From: an uncultured Erysipelotrichaceae bacterium
GTDB lineage: Bacteria > Bacillota_I > Bacilli_A > Erysipelotrichales > Erysipelotrichaceae
DNA: 42,502 nucleotides
Assembly (NCBI GenBank): GCA_902786245.1
Contig: CADABS010000015.1
Span: forward strand, 1 to 42,502
Direction of reading: 5' to 3'
Shown here: piece by piece, positions 26,878 to 35,179 of the stretch
Layout of the letters: each line of letters starts with the position of its first letter
Numbering within the stretch: the stretch's first letter is position 1
Made by a program: the position numbers and the translations under genes
The notes under the pieces: generated by a model
Databases searched by the model: none
Seen by the model: only the letters and a program-made list of their open reading frames with translations
Told to the model about the DNA's origin: nothing

Positions 26878-27203
26878 TATTTCTTGCCTCCCTTATCAAC
26901 CGGGTTACCGGACTTCTTGAATACTCTGACCTTTTCGCCCTTGTCGTTGATTTCAACGCGGACGCGGTCAGCTTTCTTCGCTTTCTTGTCATACAGCATG
27001 ACGTTGGACGCATCGATCGGAGCTTCCTTCTCGACGATTCCTCCCTCCGGATTCTGCTGGCTGACCTTCAGCGATTTCTTGATCATGTTAACGCCTTCAA
27101 CAGTTACTTTATTGTTCTTCGGATCAACTTTGATTACTTCGCTGACCGTTCCCTTGTAGTGACCGCTGATGACCTTGACTGTATCACCTGTCTTGATTTT
27201 CAT
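26877..27203 (-). CDS. rplX: Large-subunit ribosomal protein uL24
   Basis: 108 residues with the N-terminal KOW motif [18 protein letters not shown]. uL24 starts 50S assembly on 23S domain I. It overlaps rplE by one base. Confidence 0.98.
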   Translation of the reverse strand: MKIKTGDTVKVISGHYKGTVSEVIKVDPKNNKVTVEGVNMIKKSLKVSQQNPEGGIVEKEAPIDASNVMLYDKKAKKADRVRVEINDKGEKVRVFKKSGNPVDKGGKK

Positions 27204-27218
27204 ATCAGTAGGCCCTCC

Positions 27219-27587
27219 TTATAAGACTTCCGGTGCCAGGGAAACGATCTTCATGAATCCCTTGTCACGGAGTTCTCTTGCGACCGGACCAAAGATACGT
27301 GTTCCGACCGGTGTCAAATCTTCTTTAATAATAACAGCTGCGTTGTCGTCGAACTTAATGTAGGAACCATTCTCACGGCGGACACCGTAGACTGTACGAG
27401 CGATAACACACTTGACTACCTGTCCCTCTTTGACAGATCCGTTCGGAGCTGCCTTCTTGACAGTGCAGACAACGATGTCACCGATCGAAGCGCTTCTGCG
27501 GCGGCTGCCGCCGAGGCAGCGGATAACCAGCACTTCCTTAGCACCGGTGTTATCAGCGACATTCAATCTTGTTTCATTCTGAATCAT
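27219..27587 (-). CDS. rplN: Large-subunit ribosomal protein uL14
   Basis: 122 residues, the standard length. [19 protein letters not shown] and the C-terminal [20 protein letters not shown] are diagnostic; it forms part of the intersubunit bridge near the sarcin-ricin region. Confidence 0.98.
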   Translation of the reverse strand: MIQNETRLNVADNTGAKEVLVIRCLGGSRRRSASIGDIVVCTVKKAAPNGSVKEGQVVKCVIARTVYGVRRENGSYIKFDDNAAVIIKEDLTPVGTRIFGPVARELRDKGFMKIVSLAPEVL

Positions 27588-27605
27588 TGCTTTTTCCTCC
27601 TGTGC

Positions 27606-27869
27606 TTAAAGAATTACTGCCTTCTCGATGATGCGGACCAGACGGAAATGCTTGTCCTTGGACAGCGGTCTTGTCTCCATGACTTCGACGATGTCACCTG
27701 TCTTGCACTCGTTGTTCTCATCATGCGCCTTGAATCTTGTTGTGTATTTGATCTGCCTTCCGTATAAAGGATGGCTCTTCTTGGTGTTGATCTCAACGAC
27801 GATTGTCTTGTCCATCTTATCGGAAACAACTGTTCCGCGAAGGATCTTACGTCTGTTTCTCTTTTCCAT
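27606..27869 (-). CDS. rpsQ: Small-subunit ribosomal protein uS17
   Basis: 87 residues, OB fold. [38 protein letters not shown] and [18 protein letters not shown] match the family. Confidence 0.98.
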   Translation of the reverse strand: MEKRNRRKILRGTVVSDKMDKTIVVEINTKKSHPLYGRQIKYTTRFKAHDENNECKTGDIVEVMETRPLSKDKHFRLVRIIEKAVIL

Positions 27870-27884
27870 TCTTTATGCCCTCCC

Positions 27885-28082
27885 TTATTTTGCCGCGTTG
27901 GCACGTTCTGTCAGAACTGTCTTGATGCGGGCGATCGTTTTCTTGACGTCTCTGATGCGAGCAGGATTCTCAAGGCTTCCTGTAGCCTGCGCAAAACGCA
28001 GTCCGTACAGTTCTTCCTTCAGGGATGTGACTTCCTTCTCGAGCTCTTCACTGCTCAGATCTCTGATTTCTTTCACATTCAT
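27885..28082 (-). CDS. rpmC: Large-subunit ribosomal protein uL29
   Basis: 65 residues, two antiparallel helices. [20 protein letters not shown] and [20 protein letters not shown] are typical. uL29 lies at the tunnel exit and is a docking site for SRP and trigger factor. It starts two bases after rplP. Confidence 0.98.
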   Translation of the reverse strand: MNVKEIRDLSSEELEKEVTSLKEELYGLRFAQATGSLENPARIRDVKKTIARIKTVLTERANAAK

Positions 28083-28084
28083 GA

Positions 28085-28507
28085 TTAATTCTTAGCCTCC
28101 TCGCCTTTCTTGACAAAGCGGGTCTTCACGCAAAGCTTGTTTGCCGCAAGACGCAGCGCTTCACGCGCAACTTCCTCGGTAACACCGGCGATCTCGAAGA
28201 GAACACGTCCCTCCTGAACAACCGCTACCCAGTGATCCGGAGCACCTTTACCGGAACCCATACGTACTTCCAGCGGCTTCTTTGTACGGGCAAGCTGCGG
28301 GAATACTTTGATCCAGACTTTACCGCCACGGTTCATATAACGTGTCATGGCAACACGCGCCGCTTCGAGCTGGTTGGCACTTACGTAAGCACCCTCATCC
28401 GCGACCAGACCATACTCACCGAATGTGACTTCACGTCCGGCTTTTGCACGTCCTTCATAGCTCAGACGGTGCGGTCTTCTGTATTTCGTTCTTTTCGGCA
28501 TTAACAT
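28085..28507 (-). CDS. rplP: Large-subunit ribosomal protein uL16
   Basis: 140 residues. [14 protein letters not shown] is the standard start, and the first of two nearby ATGs also fits the GGAGGT site. VNQ-like and [20 protein letters not shown] motifs contact the A-site tRNA region. It is two bases after rpsC. Confidence 0.98.
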   Translation of the reverse strand: MLMPKRTKYRRPHRLSYEGRAKAGREVTFGEYGLVADEGAYVSANQLEAARVAMTRYMNRGGKVWIKVFPQLARTKKPLEVRMGSGKGAPDHWVAVVQEGRVLFEIAGVTEEVAREALRLAANKLCVKTRFVKKGEEAKN

Positions 28508-28509
28508 GA

Positions 28510-29316
28510 TTACTCGTTACCTCCTTCTGCAGGAGCAGCTGCCTTCGGAGCTTCCGCATTGCTGTTTGCAGGACGGCGGGCAGGTCTTCTCTGACCGTCA
28601 CGTCCGCCTCTTCTGCCGTTTCTGCGGTCGCCTCTAGCTGCATGAGCCGGAGCTTCCGGTTCCTTTACCATCTGTCCCGGGAGAACTTCACCGCGGCAGA
28701 TCCAGACCTTGACACCGAGCTTGCCGTATGTCGTCTGTGCTTCTTCGCATGCATAGTCGATGTCGCTGCGCAGTGTGTGCAGAGGAACGACGCCTCTGGA
28801 GTAGCCTTCCTGACGGGCGATTTCAGCACCGCCGAGTCTGCCCTTGGCCAGAGTCTTGATTCCCTTGGCACCGGCACGCATCGTGCTCTGAATTGCTTTC
28901 TTCTGTGCGATACGGAAGGACTGACGTGCTTCCAGCTGTTCGCAGATCTTGCGGGCAACCAGACGTGCATCCAGATCCGGATTCGCAACAGCGATGACAT
29001 CGATCTTGATGTTCTTTCCGCCGGTCAGCTTGGAGAGCTTGCCCTTGAGGATTTCCATCTTGTCTTTGTCGCCGTCTTTTCCGACCATCGCACCCGGACG
29101 TGCGCAGCGGATGATGACCTTGCAGTCTTTCTTTCCAGCACGTTCGATTTCGATTCTGGAGATATATGCGTCCTTGAGTTCCTTTTCCAGGAAATCACGG
29201 ACCTTGATGTCTTCGTTCAGAAGATCACCAAACTCAGCTTTGTCTGCATACCATCTGGACTCCCAGTCACGGATGACACCGACACGCATGCCGATCGGGC
29301 TAACTTTCTGTCCCAT
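28510..29316 (-). CDS. rpsC: Small-subunit ribosomal protein uS3 with Arg/Gly- and Ala-rich tail
   Basis: 268 residues. The KH domain and C-terminal domain are normal ([50 protein letters not shown]). After about residue 222 there is an extra low-complexity tail of about 45 residues rich in R and G, then A and P, ending EGGNE. Most uS3 proteins end near 210-220 residues. The tail would project from the 30S head and could be disordered. Confidence 0.97.
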   Translation of the reverse strand: MGQKVSPIGMRVGVIRDWESRWYADKAEFGDLLNEDIKVRDFLEKELKDAYISRIEIERAGKKDCKVIIRCARPGAMVGKDGDKDKMEILKGKLSKLTGGKNIKIDVIAVANPDLDARLVARKICEQLEARQSFRIAQKKAIQSTMRAGAKGIKTLAKGRLGGAEIARQEGYSRGVVPLHTLRSDIDYACEEAQTTYGKLGVKVWICRGEVLPGQMVKEPEAPAHAARGDRRNGRRGGRDGQRRPARRPANSNAEAPKAAAPAEGGNE

Positions 29317-29333
29317 ACTCTGATCTTCCTCCC

Positions 29334-29669
29334 TTATTTCTCATCCGATACCACAACAGTGATGTGGCTCGTTCTCTTCAGGATCTGCGATGCAGAGCCC
29401 TTGGCTCTCGGCATGTAGCGCTTCAGGACGATACCTTCATTCGCATAGCATGTCTTGACATACAGATCTTCTTCATTCAGCTGGAAATTGTTTGTCGCAT
29501 CCGCAGCAGCTGTCTTGACGACTTTCGCAACTGCATCCGCCGCATGATTCGGTGTGAACTTCAGAATAGCCAGTGCTTCTTCAACAGACTTGCCTCTGAT
29601 CAGATCCAGCACAAGGCGAACCTTGCGGGGAGTATAACGAACTGTCTTTGCAGTAGACTTTACATCCAT
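29334..29669 (-). CDS. rplV: Large-subunit ribosomal protein uL22
   Basis: 111 residues. [23 protein letters not shown], a globular domain, then the tunnel hairpin region [23 protein letters not shown]. Mutations in that loop affect macrolide action in other species; none can be inferred here. Confidence 0.98.
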   Translation of the reverse strand: MDVKSTAKTVRYTPRKVRLVLDLIRGKSVEEALAILKFTPNHAADAVAKVVKTAAADATNNFQLNEEDLYVKTCYANEGIVLKRYMPRAKGSASQILKRTSHITVVVSDEK

Positions 29670-29686
29670 TTTCTTAATCCTCCCTC

Positions 29687-29962
29687 TTAGGCTTTCTTAT
29701 CCTTGCCATCACCGTGGCCGCCGAACTTTCTTGTCGGTACGAATTCACCGAGCTTATGTCCGACCATGTCTTCCGTTACATATACCGGAACATGTTCCTT
29801 GCCGTTGTGAACAGCGAATGTGTGCTCAACGAAACTCGGGAAAATCGTCGAACGGCGTGACCATGTCTTGATAACTTCTTTTTTATTGGCTTTGTTCAGC
29901 GCGTCAACCTTCTTGAGAAGGTATTCGTCACAGAACGGGCCCTTTTTAATACTTCTTGACAT
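29687..29962 (-). CDS. rpsS: Small-subunit ribosomal protein uS19
   Basis: 91 residues with [32 protein letters not shown] and [16 protein letters not shown], typical of uS19 in the 30S head. Confidence 0.98.
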   Translation of the reverse strand: MSRSIKKGPFCDEYLLKKVDALNKANKKEVIKTWSRRSTIFPSFVEHTFAVHNGKEHVPVYVTEDMVGHKLGEFVPTRKFGGHGDGKDKKA

Positions 29963-29983
29963 TATTCATTCTCTCCTTTCAGC

Positions 29984-30817
29984 TTATTTCCCGTTTCTTC
30001 TTCTAACGATCAGCTTGCTGGACTTCTTCTTGGTGTTGCGTGTCTTGACACCCATAGCTTTCTTGCCCCAAGGTGTCATAGGAGACTTACGTCCGATCGG
30101 AGCGCGTCCTTCACCACCACCGTGAGCGTGATCGACAGGGTTCATCGCTGAACCTCTGACTGTCGGACGGACACCCTTATGACGGATACGTCCTGCTTTA
30201 CCCCAGTTGATCAGGTTATATTCACCATTGCCGACAACACCGACAGTAGCGCGGCAGTTGTCATGAACACGGCGGACTTCACCGGAAGACAGACGCAGTG
30301 TAACGAAGCCGCCTTCGGAACCGAGGATCTGTGCGGAACATCCGGCAGCTCTTGCCATCTGTCCGCCCTTGCCTGCAGTCAGCTCAACGTTGTGAACGAA
30401 TGTTCCATCCGGCATGCTCTTGAGCGGCATTGCGTTGCCGATCTTGATATCGACTGCTTCGCCGGAGATAACTGTGTCACCGACATTCAGTCCTTCCGGA
30501 TGCAGGATATAGCGCTTTTCGCCATCTGCGTAATTGATCAGAGCGATGTTGGCATTGCGGTTCGGATCGTATTCGATCGTTGCGACTTTGCCCGGGACGT
30601 TGTCCTTGTTACGCTTGAAATCGATAACTCTGTACTTCTGCTTGACGCCGCCGCCCTGATGGCGTGTTGTAATGCGTCCTGTGTTGTTTCTGCCGCCCTT
30701 CTTGTTCAACGGTTCGAGCAGGCTCTTCTCAGGTTTCGATGCTGTAATCACATCGTTGCTGAGAGCAGTCATATTTCTGCGGCCGTTGCTGGTCGGCTTA
30801 TACTTTACGATTGCCAT
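29984..30817 (-). CDS. rplB: Large-subunit ribosomal protein uL2
   Basis: 277 residues. [17 protein letters not shown], the SH3-like barrel, and the C-terminal [19 protein letters not shown], whose His lies near the peptidyl transferase centre. The 67-base spacer from rplW is the longest between adjacent ribosomal genes upstream of rpoA apart from adk-infA; it contains a modest GGAG/CTCC hairpin. Confidence 0.98.
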   Translation of the reverse strand: MAIVKYKPTSNGRRNMTALSNDVITASKPEKSLLEPLNKKGGRNNTGRITTRHQGGGVKQKYRVIDFKRNKDNVPGKVATIEYDPNRNANIALINYADGEKRYILHPEGLNVGDTVISGEAVDIKIGNAMPLKSMPDGTFVHNVELTAGKGGQMARAAGCSAQILGSEGGFVTLRLSSGEVRRVHDNCRATVGVVGNGEYNLINWGKAGRIRHKGVRPTVRGSAMNPVDHAHGGGEGRAPIGRKSPMTPWGKKAMGVKTRNTKKKSSKLIVRRRNGK

Positions 30818-30884
30818 TTTCTTTTACTTTCCTTTCGCATTTATCCGGAGATAGCGACTTCCTCCGATATTTGATTCTTTAATG

Positions 30885-31175
30885 TCAGTCCTCTGTACCG
30901 AACAGATCGATGGTCTGACCAGCCGGCAGTGTGACGATTGCCTTCTTGTAGGCATTTGTCTTGCCCTCGTAACGTCCGACTCTCTTTGTCTTGGGATGAA
31001 CGTTGACGATGTTCACTTTTTCCGGCTTGATGTTATAGATCTCGCGGACCGCCTGGGCGACGGAGACCTTGTTTGCGTTCTTCGCAACAACGAATGTAAT
31101 CTTGTTATCCGCATCAGACAGCTTCATTGTCTTTTCGGTGATGACCGGGCGGATGATAATATCACGTGCACTCAT
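30885..31175 (-). CDS. rplW: Large-subunit ribosomal protein uL23
   Basis: 96 residues. DIIIRPVITEKTMKL, FVVAKNANKVSVAQAV and GRYEGKTNAYKKAIVTL are typical. uL23 sits at the tunnel exit and binds trigger factor. Its ATG overlaps the rplD stop by one base (TAATG). Confidence 0.98.
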   Translation of the reverse strand: MSARDIIIRPVITEKTMKLSDADNKITFVVAKNANKVSVAQAVREIYNIKPEKVNIVNVHPKTKRVGRYEGKTNAYKKAIVTLPAGQTIDLFGTED

Positions 31176-31804
31176 TATGCAAATACCTCCCCTGCCTTCA
31201 CAGCAGCAGCTTCCGTAAAGACGATCTTGTCAGCGTTGACGATGTCATATACGTTCAGGCTGGATACTGTAACGAGCATTGCGTTCGGGATGTTTCTCAT
31301 CGAAACGAACGCGTTGTCGAAGTTCTCCATTTCTTCAGCGACGAACAGCGTCTTTCTGTCGAAGCCGAATGCATTGAGAAGAGCGACAGCTTTCTTTGTC
31401 TTGATTTCATCGAATGTCAGGTTTTCAACAACTGTCATGTTGTTGTCAGCCAGCTTCTCAGACAGAGCAGAACGAAGAGCCAGTCTTCTGACCTTGCGGT
31501 TCAGCTTGATGTTGTATTTGCGCGGCTGCGGGCCGAATGCGATTGCGCCGTGTCTCCACTGTGTAGCACGTGTGGAACCCTGACGGGCACGGCCTGTGCC
31601 CTTCTGACGGAACGGCTTCTTGCCTGTGCCGCTGATAAACGCTCTTGTCTTTGTGGCATGTGTGCCCTGACGCAGACCGACCTGATAAACCAGAACAGCG
31701 TCATAGATTGCCTGCTGATTCGGCTCGATTCCGAATACAGCGTCGGACAGCTCAATCTCTTTTACAACATTGGCTTCCTGATTGTATACATCAATCTTGG
31801 ACAT
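31175..31804 (-). CDS. rplD: Large-subunit ribosomal protein uL4
   Basis: 209 residues. The extended tunnel loop is GTHATKTRAFISGTGKKPFR then QKGTGRARQGS. In E. coli uL4 also binds the S10 leader to repress the operon; whether it does so here is open, but a structured leader exists upstream of rpsJ. Confidence 0.98.
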   Translation of the reverse strand: MSKIDVYNQEANVVKEIELSDAVFGIEPNQQAIYDAVLVYQVGLRQGTHATKTRAFISGTGKKPFRQKGTGRARQGSTRATQWRHGAIAFGPQPRKYNIKLNRKVRRLALRSALSEKLADNNMTVVENLTFDEIKTKKAVALLNAFGFDRKTLFVAEEMENFDNAFVSMRNIPNAMLVTVSSLNVYDIVNADKIVFTEAAAVKAGEVFA

Positions 31805-31813
31805 TGCTTACCC

Positions 31814-32500
31814 TCACTTTCCTTCAGTCTCGGCATAGGAGATCAGCTCAGGAGCTTTGACTTCCTTGACCGGCTTGACTGTTGTATGGATCACAACCAG
31901 ACCCTTCTTCGGGCCCGGGACATTGCCCTTGACCAGAATGTATCCTTCTTCCGCATCAGCCTTGACAATTGTCAGGTTCTGATTTGTTGTTGTGACTCCG
32001 CCGTACTGACCCGGCATCGGTGTGTTCTTTTCGATACGGCCGTTGTTACGTCCGGTCGTAGCCAGAGAACCGATATGTCTGACGTTCTTGGATCCACCGT
32101 GAGATTCCGGTCCGCGGTGTGCATTGTACCGCTTGATCGTACCTGTGTATCCATGACCCTTGGATGTGCCCTGTACATCGACAACATCGCCGGCCTTGAA
32201 CAGATCAGCCTTGACTTCCGCACCGACTTCCAGGCTCATCATTTCATCCGCTTTGAACTCACGGATGTAATGCTTAGGCGCTGTGTTGGCCTTTGCGGCA
32301 TGGCCGATTGCAGGCTTGTTGGCACGGCTTTCCTTTACATCTTCATAGCCGAGCTGGATTGCTTCGTAGCCATCTGTCTCAGCTGTTTTCTTCTGCAGTA
32401 CAACGTTCGGCTTCACTTCAATGACAGTTACCGGAATCAGGTTTCCGTCTGTTGTGAATACCTGTGTCATACCGAGCTTACGTCCTAAAATACCTTTCAT
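31814..32500 (-). CDS. rplC: Large-subunit ribosomal protein uL3
   Basis: 228 residues. KGILGRKLGMTQVF opens the protein and the extension GHGYTGTIKRYNAHRGPESHG then MPGQYGG reaches towards the peptidyl transferase centre. It is 22 bases after rpsJ. Confidence 0.98.
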   Translation of the reverse strand: MKGILGRKLGMTQVFTTDGNLIPVTVIEVKPNVVLQKKTAETDGYEAIQLGYEDVKESRANKPAIGHAAKANTAPKHYIREFKADEMMSLEVGAEVKADLFKAGDVVDVQGTSKGHGYTGTIKRYNAHRGPESHGGSKNVRHIGSLATTGRNNGRIEKNTPMPGQYGGVTTTNQNLTIVKADAEEGYILVKGNVPGPKKGLVVIHTTVKPVKEVKAPELISYAETEGK

Positions 32501-32522
32501 CTGTATTCACCCGGTTCCTTTC

Positions 32523-32834
32523 TTACAGTTTGATCTCAATGTCGACGCCGGATGGCAGATCGAGTCTGCTCAGTGCATCGATCGTTTCAGCACTGGGACC
32601 GATGATTTCGATCAGTCTCTTGTGCGTACGGATCTCGAACTGCTCACGAGAGTCCTTGTACTTGTGGACAGCGCGCAGGACTGTGATGACCTCACGCTCA
32701 GTCGGCAGCGGAACAGGTCCGACAATTTTCTTTGCGCCGTGGTTCGCAGCTGTCTTGACGATCTTTTCAGACGCAGCGTCCAGGCTCCTGTTCTCGTAAG
32801 CCTTCAGTCGAATTCTTACAGAGTTCTTTGCCAT
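32523..32834 (-). CDS. rpsJ: Small-subunit ribosomal protein uS10
   Basis: 103 residues. I start at 32834 ([15 protein letters not shown]), which has GGAGG eight bases upstream; an apparent 26-residue extension is the leader RNA read as protein. [20 protein letters not shown] and [11 protein letters not shown] are diagnostic. uS10 is the first gene of the superoperon and in other bacteria doubles as NusE in antitermination. Confidence 0.98.
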   Translation of the reverse strand: MAKNSVRIRLKAYENRSLDAASEKIVKTAANHGAKKIVGPVPLPTEREVITVLRAVHKYKDSREQFEIRTHKRLIEIIGPSAETIDALSRLDLPSGVDIEIKL

Positions 32835-32955
32835 GAATTTTTCCTCCTTATATTCACTCCCTCTTCGGGATCGCTCAGTGGAAATTCCCCGGTTATCACG
32901 CCTCGGTGACAACGCCTACAGGCGTGCCGGCAACCTCCCACGTCTACGCGAGTGC
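32835..32955 (-). promoter_or_regulatory. Structured 5' leader of the S10 superoperon
   Basis: About 120 untranslated bases. On the minus strand there is a hairpin ACGCC/GGCGT with a TGTA loop, a second stem TTGTCAC/GTGATAA with one G-U pair, and enclosing GGTT/AACC complementarity, forming a branched fold. No T tract follows, so any control is probably translational. By position this is an r-protein leader, with uL4 as the most likely binder by analogy with E. coli. Confidence 0.6.
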
Positions 32956-32961
32956 TTCAAT

Positions 32962-32990
32962 ATACTAACACCCGAAAAAGCCCATTGCAA
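32962..32990 (-). promoter_or_regulatory. Promoter of the S10 superoperon
   Basis: TTGCAA (32985-32990), a 17-bp spacer and TAGTAT (32962-32967) on the minus strand, placing the start of transcription near 32955. Confidence 0.65.
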
Positions 32991-33089
32991 GGACTTTTTC
33001 TCTTATTTTCACAATAAAAAAAGTAGGACTTCCAACCATGAAACCTGACCGCAAATCCCCTTTGAATATCCCGATGCGTTATTTTTTCA

Positions 33090-33103
33090 CTAAAGCGCTT
33101 ACA
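33090..33103. promoter_or_regulatory. cre-like site upstream of the S10 promoter
   Basis: On the minus strand TGTAAGCGCTTTAG fits the CcpA cre consensus at 12 of 14 positions, with a perfect AAGCGCTT core. It lies about 100 bp upstream of the -35 and about 50 bp after the PAP2-like gene. The rest of 32991-33151 holds AT-rich sequence and no gene. Confidence 0.35.
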
Positions 33104-33151
33104 TTCCGTTTATATATACCTTATTTATATTAGAGAAACGCACTTTCCGCA

Positions 33152-33841
33152 TCAGTTCCCTTCGTGTTTCCTGCCCGGATCCAGCTTCGCCATGAATTTC
33201 CAGCATCCCCAGGCAATCAGCAGCCCTCCGAACACATCGATAATATAGTGCTGTTTGGTGAATACCGTGGACATACAGATACATATGACCATAGCCAGGG
33301 AATACCGCTGGTATCCCTTCGATATCTCCGGCTGATCTTTTACCCCCAGCCAGCAGTACAGAGAAATCAGGCAGTGATACGAAGGAAACAGATTGAATGC
33401 CAGATCACCGCCGTCCGCACCGTAAATAACACCCAGTATCCGGGTGAACAGACCCGGCTGTGCAACCGCCGCCATCAAACCTTCCTTCGTTCTGTTCATA
33501 TAAGTCGGCATAAAGACAAAAAACAGGAATCCGATAAAATACGCCAGCGTCAGACCATATAAGTAATTGATGAAATTCCGTTTCTTCGTCAGCGATACCG
33601 CGATCGGTCCACAGATCCAGAATATATATGAGTATAGATAGAACACTGCAAACACCGGAATGATCGGAATCAGATCATCGATGAACGGTATCTTGCATTC
33701 AAATGCCCAGGCCGTCGTACCGAGAACTCTGCTCAGCAGTTCTCCCAGGCGGTACATACCGTACTGCAGACCGAAATAAAAGAATCCGGACACCCACCCC
33801 CACCAGGGTATGGACTTTATTTTCTGTATTAATTTATTCAT
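33152..33841 (-). CDS. PAP2-like (inositolphosphotransferase/PAP2_3 type) membrane enzyme
   Basis: About 229 residues with five or six membrane helices. The PAP2 motifs are LFPSYHCLISLY (PSxH) and STVFTKQHYIIDVFGG (HxxxD), which supply the two active-site histidines; the first, basic motif is weak (KKRNF). This pattern fits the PAP2_3/Aur1-like subset acting on lipid-linked phosphates. I start at 33841 (MNKLIQK): it lies about 25 bases after the predicted transcription start and a GAGGA is 15 bases upstream, rather distant. A longer frame would place a 41-residue, non-membrane Cys-rich leader in front. Confidence 0.8.
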   Translation of the reverse strand: MNKLIQKIKSIPWWGWVSGFFYFGLQYGMYRLGELLSRVLGTTAWAFECKIPFIDDLIPIIPVFAVFYLYSYIFWICGPIAVSLTKKRNFINYLYGLTLAYFIGFLFFVFMPTYMNRTKEGLMAAVAQPGLFTRILGVIYGADGGDLAFNLFPSYHCLISLYCWLGVKDQPEISKGYQRYSLAMVICICMSTVFTKQHYIIDVFGGLLIAWGCWKFMAKLDPGRKHEGN

Positions 33842-33866
33842 GCAACATCTGTATATCCTCAGCTGA

Positions 33867-33895
33867 ACCATAACACAGATGATTGCTTTTGCCAA
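33867..33895 (-). promoter_or_regulatory. Promoter of the PAP2-like gene
   Basis: TTGGCA (33890-33895), a 17-bp spacer and TATGGT (33867-33872) on the minus strand. Confidence 0.55.
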
Positions 33896-33916
33896 CTGAT
33901 CGCATACTGCGATCAG
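33896..33916. repeat. Inverted repeat abutting the PAP2 promoter
   Basis: CTGATCGCA and TGCGATCAG are perfect arms around a three-base centre, directly upstream of the -35. No T tract follows, so an operator is more likely than a terminator. Confidence 0.6.
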
Positions 33917-33944
33917 CACATTTTCAGTCTTCTTTCCCTGCCCG

Positions 33945-33975
33945 CAAAAACAGGCAGTACGCAATGACTGCCTGT
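33945..33975 (-). terminator. Intrinsic terminator after the 33985-34113 remnant
   Basis: ACAGGCAGT/ACTGCCTGT, nine perfect pairs with an eight-base loop, followed by five T on the minus strand. It is placed exactly as the terminator of the open reading remnant that stops at 33985. Confidence 0.82.
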
Positions 33976-33984
33976 CCTTCTGTT

Positions 33985-34113
33985 TCAGTGAATTGTTCCG
34001 GTTACCTCTTCAAGGCTTTCCCATTCACCTGTGAAATTGTTTTTGATGCGCCCGTTTGCTTCATCCACTTCTCTGAGACCGCCCTGCAGGCGGCAACATT
34101 TCGGGGGACGATT
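33985..34113 (-). pseudogene. Remnant 3' end of an unrecognised gene
   Basis: On the minus strand 42 codons are open between a TAA and the TGA at 33985-33987. The peptide ends GEWESLEEVTGTIH and looks protein-like in composition (GRIKNNFTGEWES), and a terminator follows ten bases later. No start codon or ribosome binding site is present, and the sequence upstream belongs to the divergent LytTR regulator. I infer the tail of a gene whose 5' part was removed. The family is not recognised. The rest of 34114-34153 holds only the leader of the plus-strand regulator. Confidence 0.45.
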
Positions 34114-34153
34114 TTATATTATTTTCCGCAGACAAGAGAGTAATGATTAATAC

Positions 34154-35179
34154 ATGAAAATTGCAATAGTAGATGATGACATCCAAATGAAAGACATGCT
34201 TCTGAACACAATCCATCAATGGAGAATCAATGCTTCCTTTGATTATTTCAGCGATCCCGAAGAATTTCTGCAGCGTGCCTGCAGCTATGATGGTGTCATT
34301 CTTGATATAAAAATGGAACCGTCCGGATTTGAAATTGCCCGGCAGCTGAAGACCTCTGCCCCGCAGATCCTTATCATTTTTCTGACGGCTTATACAGATC
34401 TTGTATATGAAGCCTTCGGTCCGAATGTGGTCGGCTTTATCGATAAAAACCAGCTGAAAACAACGCTGCTGTCGTCGTGGAATAAATTTCTTATTGAATA
34501 TGCAGGCAGAAAAACGATTATTCTGGAAGAATATGATTCGACCGGAAAAATCGCAGTCAATGTTTCATCCATTATCTGCTGTACTTCTTCCGGCAGAAAA
34601 ATCACGGTGACATGCACCGGCGGCAGAGAATACAGAATCCGGAAACAGACAATCCGCACCATGCTCAGTCTGTTGGACAGCGACCTGTTCGTTATGGTCA
34701 GCCGCTCCGTGATCGTGAATGTGCAGTATATCTGCCGCCTGGACCGGGAAACGGTCGGAATGAAACAGATCAACAGATCATTCGATATTTCCAGAACGAG
34801 ATATTCTGAAGTTGAAGACGCATTATGCAGTATTATTCAATATAGCGACTGCCGTACAGATTCCGTCTCTGATCTGAATATTCAGACTTCCATGATGCAT
34901 ATCGCACAGCGACTGAACACTCTTCAGTCCGATTCCGTGTTCATATGCATCTTTTTTCTTTGTCCGGAAATCGCTGTTATACGTCGTATTCGCAACAGTT
35001 ATGAAAACCGCATCACTGCCTTCCGCTTTCAGATGTATATACGGATGATCTGTTCTCACTGTATTGTTTTCCAGTGCATTATCGAGAAGATTTCCGAGAA
35101 TAACCGCAATATCATATTCCATCTCCTGCGTCATTCCCGGCGGCAGGTGTACGGAATACAGTGTTTTAATGCCCGATGA
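34154..35179 (+). CDS. LytTR-family response regulator with antisense-encoded C-terminal extension
   Basis: Residues 1-120 are a receiver domain: acidic cluster VDDDI at 6-10, phosphoacceptor D51 in VILDIKM, conserved Thr in FLTAYT and Lys in FIDKNQ. Residues about 125-228 are a LytTR DNA-binding domain (SGRKITVTCTGGREYRIRKQ, VSRSVIVNVQYICRL). A normal AgrA-like protein ends there. This frame continues for about 110 residues that are the exact antisense of the kinase gene's 3' end, so they are probably a readthrough tail after loss of the original stop. The ribosome binding site is weak (AGAGAG, 13 bases upstream). It converges on the kinase gene. Confidence 0.75.
   Translation: MKIAIVDDDIQMKDMLLNTIHQWRINASFDYFSDPEEFLQRACSYDGVILDIKMEPSGFEIARQLKTSAPQILIIFLTAYTDLVYEAFGPNVVGFIDKNQLKTTLLSSWNKFLIEYAGRKTIILEEYDSTGKIAVNVSSIICCTSSGRKITVTCTGGREYRIRKQTIRTMLSLLDSDLFVMVSRSVIVNVQYICRLDRETVGMKQINRSFDISRTRYSEVEDALCSIIQYSDCRTDSVSDLNIQTSMMHIAQRLNTLQSDSVFICIFFLCPEIAVIRRIRNSYENRITAFRFQMYIRMICSHCIVFQCIIEKISENNRNIIFHLLRHSRRQVYGIQCFNAR

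Noticed and set aside
34823-35179. The C-terminal 110 residues of the plus-strand regulator as a new functional domain
   Set aside because: The sequence is fully explained as antisense of the kinase ATPase domain and has no domain-like features.
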